From: Clostridiales bacterium | GTDB taxonomy: Bacteria; Bacillota; Clostridia; Oscillospirales; QAMX01 | Assembly: GCA_012514045.1 (NCBI GenBank) | Contig: JAAZBA010000252.1 | Coordinates: forward strand, 1 to 12,067 | Length of the DNA stretch: 12,067 nucleotides | Reading direction: 5' to 3' | In this document: positions 7,853-12,067 of the stretch, one piece after another | How the letters are laid out: each line of letters opens with the position of its first letter | Position numbering within the stretch: position 1 is the first letter of the stretch | Position numbers and translations under genes: made by a program | The notes under the pieces: generated by a model | The model's database searches: none | Seen by the model: only the letters and a program-made list of their open reading frames with translations | What the model was told of the DNA's origin: nothing

Positions 7853-7882
7853 TTTAGCAAAACTATATTTAGTAAAATTATA
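7853..7882 (+). repeat. Two tandem 15-bp AT-rich direct repeats
   Basis: TTTAGCAAAACTATA (7853-7867) is followed immediately by TTTAGTAAAATTATA (7868-7882). The units differ at two positions, both C to T. They end two bases before the TTGACA -35 box of the ileS promoter, where an UP element or an activator site could lie. A chance duplication in AT-rich DNA is also possible. Confidence 0.6.
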
Positions 7883-7884
7883 TA

Positions 7885-7913
7885 TTGACAAAAGCCGCTA
7901 ATTGGGCTACAAT
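7885..7913 (+). promoter_or_regulatory. Consensus sigma-A promoter P1 for the ileS leader
   Basis: A perfect -35 TTGACA (7885-7890) and a 17-base spacer precede TACAAT (7908-7913, 5 of 6). Transcription should start near 7920, about 18 bases before the first T-box helix. This is the best classical promoter in the window and separates ileS from trmD transcription. Confidence 0.85.
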
Positions 7914-7932
7914 ATAACATAATTGTTATAAT
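7914..7932 (+). promoter_or_regulatory. Second, extended -10 promoter P2 overlapping an inverted repeat
   Basis: TGTTATAAT (7924-7932) is a perfect extended -10 element and would start RNA near 7939, right at the first base-paired element of the T-box. It has no good -35. The same DNA contains a perfect inverted repeat, ATAACA (7914-7919), TAAT, TGTTAT (7924-7929), which could be an operator covering the P1 start site and the P2 -10, or may simply be AT-rich coincidence. Confidence 0.55.
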
Positions 7933-8111
7933 ATAAAGACATTGACGAAGAGAGTAGCGCGCAATGGGGAAAGCTTCAAGCGAGACCGAGAGGGTGTAAG
8001 CCGGTCAGACAAGTACCTGCGTGTGAAAATCACTTCCGAGTCGCGGGCCGAAAATTAAAGTAAGCCTTGTCGGAATCCCGCCGTTATTTGGGAGAGCATA
8101 TGATTGTATGC

Positions 8112-8155
8112 TTAATGGGTGGTATGAAAGCGCGGCTATGGCCTCGTCCCGTTAA
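8112..8155 (+). promoter_or_regulatory. T-box antiterminator helix with enlarged bulge
   Basis: Helix A1 pairs TTAATGGG (8112-8119) with CCCGTTAA (8148-8155), eight pairs including one wobble. The bulge starts with UGGU and runs to 8129, ten bases instead of the usual seven (UGGNACC). Helix A2 pairs GCG 8130-8132 with CGT 8145-8147, then after one mismatch GGC 8134-8136 with GCC 8141-8143, closed by the loop TATG. The 3' strand is shared with the terminator, so the two folds exclude one another. Confidence 0.8.
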
Positions 8156-8178
8156 TGCGGGCGGGGCTTTTGTTTTTT
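8141..8178 (+). terminator. Intrinsic terminator of the ileS T-box leader
   Basis: GCCTCG (8141-8146) and CCCG (8148-8151) pair with CGGG (8158-8161) and CGGGGC (8162-8167), with T8147 bulged and a six-base loop. TTTTGTTTTTT follows at 8168-8178. This is the default OFF structure of the riboswitch and competes with the antiterminator for 8141-8155. Confidence 0.92.
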
Positions 8179-8206
8179 GTAATCAACTGTATATTTGGAG
8201 GTCATT

Positions 8207-11200
8207 ATGTACGAAAAAGTGTCTACAAGTCTGAATTTCGTGGATCGTGAGAAAAGGATCGAGAAATTCTGGGAAGACAACGAAATATTCCTCAAGAGCG
8301 TGGAGATCCGTGAAGGCTGCGAGCCTTACTCATTCTACGACGGTCCCCCCACGGCTAACGGCATGCCCCATATAGGACATGTGCTTACCCGTGTTATCAA
8401 GGACATGATTCCCCGATACCGCACCATGAAGGGCTACAAGGTCATGCGAAAAGCCGGCTGGGATACCCACGGCTTGCCCGTAGAGCTTGAGGTTGAGAAG
8501 CTTCTGGGTCTTGACGGCAAGGAGCAGATAGAGCAGTACGGAGTGGAGCGCTTTATCGAGGAATGCAAGAAGAGCGTATGGAAATATAAGGGCATGTGGG
8601 AGGACTTCTCCTCTACGGTAGGCTTCTGGGCTGATATGGAAAACCCCTATGTAACATACGAAAACGACTATATCGAGTCAGTTTGGTGGTCTCTAAAGCA
8701 GATTTGGGACAAGGGACTGCTTTATAAAGGCTTTAAAATCGTGCCATACTGCCCCCGCTGCGGCACACCCCTTTCCAGCCACGAGGTTGCCCAGGGGTAC
8801 AAGCTGGTCACGGAAAGAAGTGCTATCGCACGCTTCAAGGTAGTGGGTGAGGACGCATATATTCTCGCCTGGACAACGACGCCCTGGACGCTGCCCTCCA
8901 ACGTGGCGCTGTGCGTAAACCCCGACGAAAAGTATATAAAGGTAAAAGCCGCCGACGGCTATGTATACTATATTGCCAGCGCTCTGGCAGACACTGTACT
9001 TGGCAAGCTCGCTACAGAGGACGCTCCCGCCTATGAGGTTCTTGAGGAATATGTGGGAACAGATCTGGAGTACAAGGAATATGAGTCTCTATATCCCTGT
9101 TCAGTCCCCGTATGCGATAAGCAGAACAAGAAAGGTCACTATGTGGTATGTGACTACTACGTCACTGTGTCTGACGGTACCGGCATTGTTCATATGGCTC
9201 CCGCTTTCGGCGCCGATGACGCCCTTGTAGCCAAGCGATACGACCTGCCTTTCGTACAGTTTGTTGACGAAAAGGGCGATATGACAGAGGAAACACCCTT
9301 CGCCGGCATGTTCGTAAAGGACGCGGACCCGAAAGTGCTCATGGATCTTGATGCCAGAAGGCTCCTCTTTGAGGCTCCCAAGTTCGAGCATGAGTATCCC
9401 CATTGCTGGAGATGCGACACCCCCCTTATTTATTATGCCAGAGATTCTTGGTTTATTGAGATGACAAAGGTGAAGGACGCCCTTGTCCGCAACAACGAGA
9501 AGATCAACTGGATTCCCGAATCCATCGGTACCGGTCGATTCGGCGACTGGCTGAGGAATATCCAGGATTGGAGTATCAGCCGTGACCGCTACTGGGGTAC
9601 ACCGCTGAATATCTGGGAATGCGCCTGCGGACACCGCCATAGTGTAGGTTCCATCGCCGAGCTCAAGGAGATGTCCTCCAATTGTCCGGAGGATATCGAG
9701 CTCCATAAGCCATTCATCGACGCGGTTACCATAAAGTGTCCGAATTGCGGCAGTGAGATGACAAGGGTCAAGGAGGTTATCGACTGCTGGTACGATTCCG
9801 GCGCTATGCCCTTTGCCCAGTATCACTATCCTTTTGAGAATCAGGACATATTCAAGGAGAATTTCCCCGCAAGCTTCATAAGCGAAGCTGTTGACCAGAC
9901 GAGAGGCTGGTTCTACTCCCTCCATGCCATATCAACCCTTATCTTTGACGATATTTCATACAGAAACGTCATTGTTCTCGGCCTTGTACAGGACGAAAAC
10001 GGGCAGAAGATGTCCAAGTCAAAGGGCAACGCCGTTGATCCATTTGAAGCTCTGGCAAAGCACGGCGCCGACGCCATCCGCTGGTACTTCTACTCCAACA
10101 GCGCCCCTTGGTTGCCCAACCGTTTCTCAGACAGTGCTGTAACTGAAGGCCAGCGCAAGTTCATGGGTACCTTCTGGAACACTTACGCTTTTTTTGTGCT
10201 ATATGCCAACATTGATAAGTTTGACGCCACAAAGCACTCTCTTGAGTATGAAAAACTTTCCGTCATGGATAAGTGGCTTCTCAGCAGACTAAACTCTCTT
10301 ATAAAGACTGTTGACGACCACCTTGAAAACTACCGTATCACGGAAACCGCCAGAGCAATGCAGGACTTCGTTGACGAGCTGTCAAACTGGTATGTCCGCC
10401 GCTCCAGAGAACGCTTCTGGACAAAGGGCATGGAGCAGGACAAGATAAACGCCTATATGACACTCTATACCGCGCTTGTAACGTTGGCGAAGCTTACGGC
10501 TCCCATGGTTCCCTTCATGACAGAGGATATTTACAGAAATCTGGTGTGCTCAATAGACAAGGATGCTCCCGAAAGCATTCACCTGTGCGACTATCCGGTA
10601 TACGATGAGAGCATGATAGATATTGAGCTTGAAAAGGCAATGGAAGAGGTTCTGGAGATCGTTGTTCTTGGTCGCGCCGCGAGAAACGCTGCCAATATAA
10701 AGAACCGTCAGCCCATCGGTCTCATGTACGTAAAGGCTGAGGAAGCGCTTCCTGAATTCTACCGGGATATCATTACAGACGAGCTGAATATAAAGAGCGC
10801 TGTGTTTACCGACAGCGTACGCGATTTCACCTCCTACACTTTCAAGCCTCAGCTGAAGACATTGGGTCCGAAGTTCGGCAAGAAGCTGGGAGCAATCAGA
10901 AACGCTCTTGCCGATATCGACGGAAACGAAGCCATGGACGAGCTTAACGATACAGGCGTTCTGAAGCTCAACATTGATGGCGAGGAAGTGGCTCTCGAGC
11001 GTGATGACCTGCTCATTGAGTCTGCTCAGAAGCCTGGCTTCATGAGCGAAGCTGATAACGATATCACCGTGGTTCTGGACACTAACCTTACCCCAGAGCT
11101 TATCGAGGAGGGCTTTGTTCGTGAGCTGACAAGCAAGATCCAGACAATGAGAAAGGAAAGCGGCTTTGAAGTTCTCGATCGTATAGTTATTCACCAGTCC

Positions 11201-11362
11201 GGCAACGACAGTGTGAAAGGAATCCTCGAGAGAAACGCCGAAGAGCTGAAGGGCGATGTTTTGGCAGATGACATTATCTTTGATTCTCCCTATGAGGGAC
11301 TCAAGGAATGGAAAATCAACGGCGAAACGGTATCCCTTGGCGTTGAGAAGGTAAATAAGTAA
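8207..11362 (+). CDS. ileS: Isoleucyl-tRNA synthetase, long eukaryote-like (IleS2) type
   Basis: This class I enzyme charges tRNA-Ile and edits mischarged valine. The chosen ATG gives 1051 residues and has GGAGGT at 8197-8202; an in-frame TTG at 8195 overlaps that ribosome binding site and is rejected. HIGH is at 55-58 (GMPHIGHVL) and KMSKS at 601-605. The CP1 editing domain shows WTTTPWTLPSN (222-232) and GTGIVHMAPAFGADD (324-338), with the conserved Asp of GADD, so editing looks intact. Cys clusters CPRCG, CACGH and CPNCG suggest zinc binding. The anticodon domain is followed by a long C-terminal region containing FKPQLKTLGPKFGKKLG. Length and this region match the IleS2 branch, whose members are generally less sensitive to mupirocin than the roughly 930-residue IleS1. 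It is expressed under the T-box leader just upstream. Confidence 0.97.
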   Translation: MYEKVSTSLNFVDREKRIEKFWEDNEIFLKSVEIREGCEPYSFYDGPPTANGMPHIGHVLTRVIKDMIPRYRTMKGYKVMRKAGWDTHGLPVELEVEKLLGLDGKEQIEQYGVERFIEECKKSVWKYKGMWEDFSSTVGFWADMENPYVTYENDYIESVWWSLKQIWDKGLLYKGFKIVPYCPRCGTPLSSHEVAQGYKLVTERSAIARFKVVGEDAYILAWTTTPWTLPSNVALCVNPDEKYIKVKAADGYVYYIASALADTVLGKLATEDAPAYEVLEEYVGTDLEYKEYESLYPCSVPVCDKQNKKGHYVVCDYYVTVSDGTGIVHMAPAFGADDALVAKRYDLPFVQFVDEKGDMTEETPFAGMFVKDADPKVLMDLDARRLLFEAPKFEHEYPHCWRCDTPLIYYARDSWFIEMTKVKDALVRNNEKINWIPESIGTGRFGDWLRNIQDWSISRDRYWGTPLNIWECACGHRHSVGSIAELKEMSSNCPEDIELHKPFIDAVTIKCPNCGSEMTRVKEVIDCWYDSGAMPFAQYHYPFENQDIFKENFPASFISEAVDQTRGWFYSLHAISTLIFDDISYRNVIVLGLVQDENGQKMSKSKGNAVDPFEALAKHGADAIRWYFYSNSAPWLPNRFSDSAVTEGQRKFMGTFWNTYAFFVLYANIDKFDATKHSLEYEKLSVMDKWLLSRLNSLIKTVDDHLENYRITETARAMQDFVDELSNWYVRRSRERFWTKGMEQDKINAYMTLYTALVTLAKLTAPMVPFMTEDIYRNLVCSIDKDAPESIHLCDYPVYDESMIDIELEKAMEEVLEIVVLGRAARNAANIKNRQPIGLMYVKAEEALPEFYRDIITDELNIKSAVFTDSVRDFTSYTFKPQLKTLGPKFGKKLGAIRNALADIDGNEAMDELNDTGVLKLNIDGEEVALERDDLLIESAQKPGFMSEADNDITVVLDTNLTPELIEEGFVRELTSKIQTMRKESGFEVLDRIVIHQSGNDSVKGILERNAEELKGDVLADDIIFDSPYEGLKEWKINGETVSLGVEKVNK

Positions 11363-11367
11363 AAATA

Positions 11368-11421
11368 GCGAAAGAGGTGAGGAATTAGCCGCGTGTTTAC
11401 GGCGATTCTCTCGCCTTTTTT
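11368..11421 (+). terminator. Intrinsic terminator after ileS
   Basis: GGCGA (11401-11405) pairs with TCGCC (11411-11415) over a five-base loop, followed by six T (11416-11421). A larger alternative stem uses GCGA 11368-11371 and GAG 11374-11376 against CTC 11408-11410 and TCGC 11411-11414. It lies 16 bases before the next ATG, so it may also limit readthrough into that gene. Confidence 0.75.
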
Positions 11422-11437
11422 AGTTACGGAGAGCGAT

Positions 11438-12067
11438 ATGATAGGACTGGGAACAATAATAAACACAGCCGCCATAGTTGCCGGCGGTGTGCTGGGCATC
11501 CTCTTCAAGAGGTTAATAAACGAGCGCATGGGAGACTCCCTAATTAAAGCGAACGGCATAACCGTCATGTTCATCGGCATCGCCGGAGCCGTTGAAGGGA
11601 TGATGAAAGTGGAAAATGGCACCCTCAAAAGCAGCGGCAGCATGATGATAATTATAAGCGTCATTTTGGGCACCCTTTTGGGAGAGATAATTGACATAGA
11701 GAAAAGGATAGAGCGGTTCGGCTCCTGGCTGAAGGTAAAGAGCAAAAGCGAGAGCGATGCAGGTTTCATGGATGCTTTCCTGATCTCCTCTTTTACTGTG
11801 TGTATCGGTGCCATGGCTGTGATAGGCTCCATAAACGACGGAATATCCGGAGACTATTCTCTTCTTGCCGCCAAGGCTGTGCTTGACTTTATAATTATAA
11901 TGGTAATGGCGGCGTCAATGGGCAAGGGCTGTATCTTCTCCGCTATTCCCGTGGCAATCTTTCAAGGTGTGATAACTCTGCTTGCAAGGTTCATTAAGCC
12001 CGTGATGACGCCTGAGGCAACGCTGAACCTGTCGCTGACCGGATCAATCCTCATATTCTGTGTGGGG
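11438..12067 (+). CDS. DUF554 family membrane protein (YdfK-like), 3' end outside window
   Basis: The frame is open from ATG 11438 to the end of the window (210 codons), so this gene is truncated by the edge. The usual family length is about 230-240 residues, so only a short C-terminal part is missing. The start MIGLGTIINTAAIVAGGVLG is characteristic of DUF554 (YdfK-like) proteins. It is followed by hydrophobic segments around 39-50, 73-88, 118-135, 148-166 and 170-190, and by the conserved GEIIDIEKRIERFG (88-101) and CIGAMAVIGSINDG (126-139). It is an integral inner-membrane protein of unknown function, suggested to act in transport. CGGAGAG at 11427-11433 is a weak, closely spaced ribosome binding site. 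No clear promoter is visible between the ileS terminator and this start. An antisense open frame over 11290-11832 is a shadow of this gene. Confidence 0.9.
   Translation, partial: MIGLGTIINTAAIVAGGVLGILFKRLINERMGDSLIKANGITVMFIGIAGAVEGMMKVENGTLKSSGSMMIIISVILGTLLGEIIDIEKRIERFGSWLKVKSKSESDAGFMDAFLISSFTVCIGAMAVIGSINDGISGDYSLLAAKAVLDFIIIMVMAASMGKGCIFSAIPVAIFQGVITLLARFIKPVMTPEATLNLSLTGSILIFCVG

Larger units (their letters stand above)
7938..8180 (+). promoter_or_regulatory. T-box riboswitch (tRNA-Ile sensing leader of ileS)
   Basis: This class I T-box leader senses uncharged tRNA-Ile and stops premature termination ahead of ileS. Stem I can be folded by hand. GAC 7944-7946 pairs with GTC 8040-8042; CGA (8037-8039) is bulged as in a kink-turn; GAAG 7947-7950 pairs with CTTC 8033-8036. 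The specifier loop (AGAGTAG opposite 8024-8032) holds ATC at 8029-8031, an Ile codon followed by the usual purine. CGCGCA 7958-7963 then pairs with TGCGTG 8018-8023. The distal part has GACC/GGTC around GGGTGTAAGCC, as in other T-boxes. Stem III is AGCATA 8095-8100 with TATGCT 8107-8112. The T-box begins AATGGGTGGTA at 8114. UGGU 8120-8123 complements the ACCA end of tRNA-Ile. The 411-base gap from trmD to ileS otherwise holds only the promoters and repeats listed here. Confidence 0.95.

Noticed and set aside
8195..8209. TTG start for ileS four codons upstream of the ATG
   Set aside because: The TTG overlaps the GGAGGT ribosome binding site that serves ATG 8207 and has no ribosome binding site of its own; MYEKVSTSLNFVDRE is a natural IleS start.
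9101..9925. Long open frame on the - strand (274 codons)
   Set aside because: It lies wholly inside ileS, whose motifs are intact along its length, and its translation resembles no family I know. It is a codon-bias shadow.
11290..11832. Open frame on the - strand at the right end
   Set aside because: It is antisense to the ileS end, its terminator and the clearly recognisable DUF554 gene, so it is treated as a shadow.

Overview
The window is a stretch of bacterial chromosome with every supported gene on the + strand: mostly housekeeping genes around one membrane-transport operon. A tRNA-sensing T-box leader in front of ileS, the metG-tatD pairing, AGGAGG-type ribosome binding sites and a YdfK-like DUF554 gene all point to a Firmicute. 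A GldA/GldF/GldG/DUF4340 cluster next to housekeeping genes suggests a class Clostridia organism, perhaps a gut lineage. That placement is inference. No mobile element, phage gene, CRISPR array, tRNA or rRNA was seen.

Region 1 (1-1619) holds the 3' part of metG (methionyl-tRNA synthetase with its C-terminal tRNA-binding domain), overlapping by one base a complete tatD-type metal-dependent hydrolase. Region 2 (1620-1856) is an AT-rich gap with a candidate extended -10 promoter. Region 3 (1857-6478) is a tight four-gene operon: ABC ATPase, six-helix permease, a GldG-like protein anchored at both ends, and a DUF4340 protein anchored at its N terminus. Together they look like one ABC-2 type complex with two large extracytoplasmic subunits and unknown substrate. 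A perfect 10-bp hairpin with a poor T tail closes it.

Region 4 (6541-7795) is rimM and trmD, overlapping each other, which serve 16S rRNA maturation and tRNA m1G37 methylation. Their frequent neighbours rpsP and rplS are absent. Region 5 (7796-8206) is the regulatory part of the window: a 15-bp tandem repeat, a consensus promoter, a second extended -10 promoter inside a perfect inverted repeat, and a complete class I T-box leader with an ATC (Ile) specifier, antiterminator and terminator. It controls region 6, ileS (8207-11362), a long eukaryote-like (IleS2-type) isoleucyl-tRNA synthetase. Region 7 has a terminator with a competing hairpin, then a DUF554 membrane protein running off the right edge.

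Functionally, metG, rimM, trmD and ileS all belong to translation. The ABC operon inserted among them is the least understood part. The most unusual sequence details are the enlarged bulge in the T-box antiterminator and the GldG/DUF4340 transporter itself. I found no convincing wholly new system.
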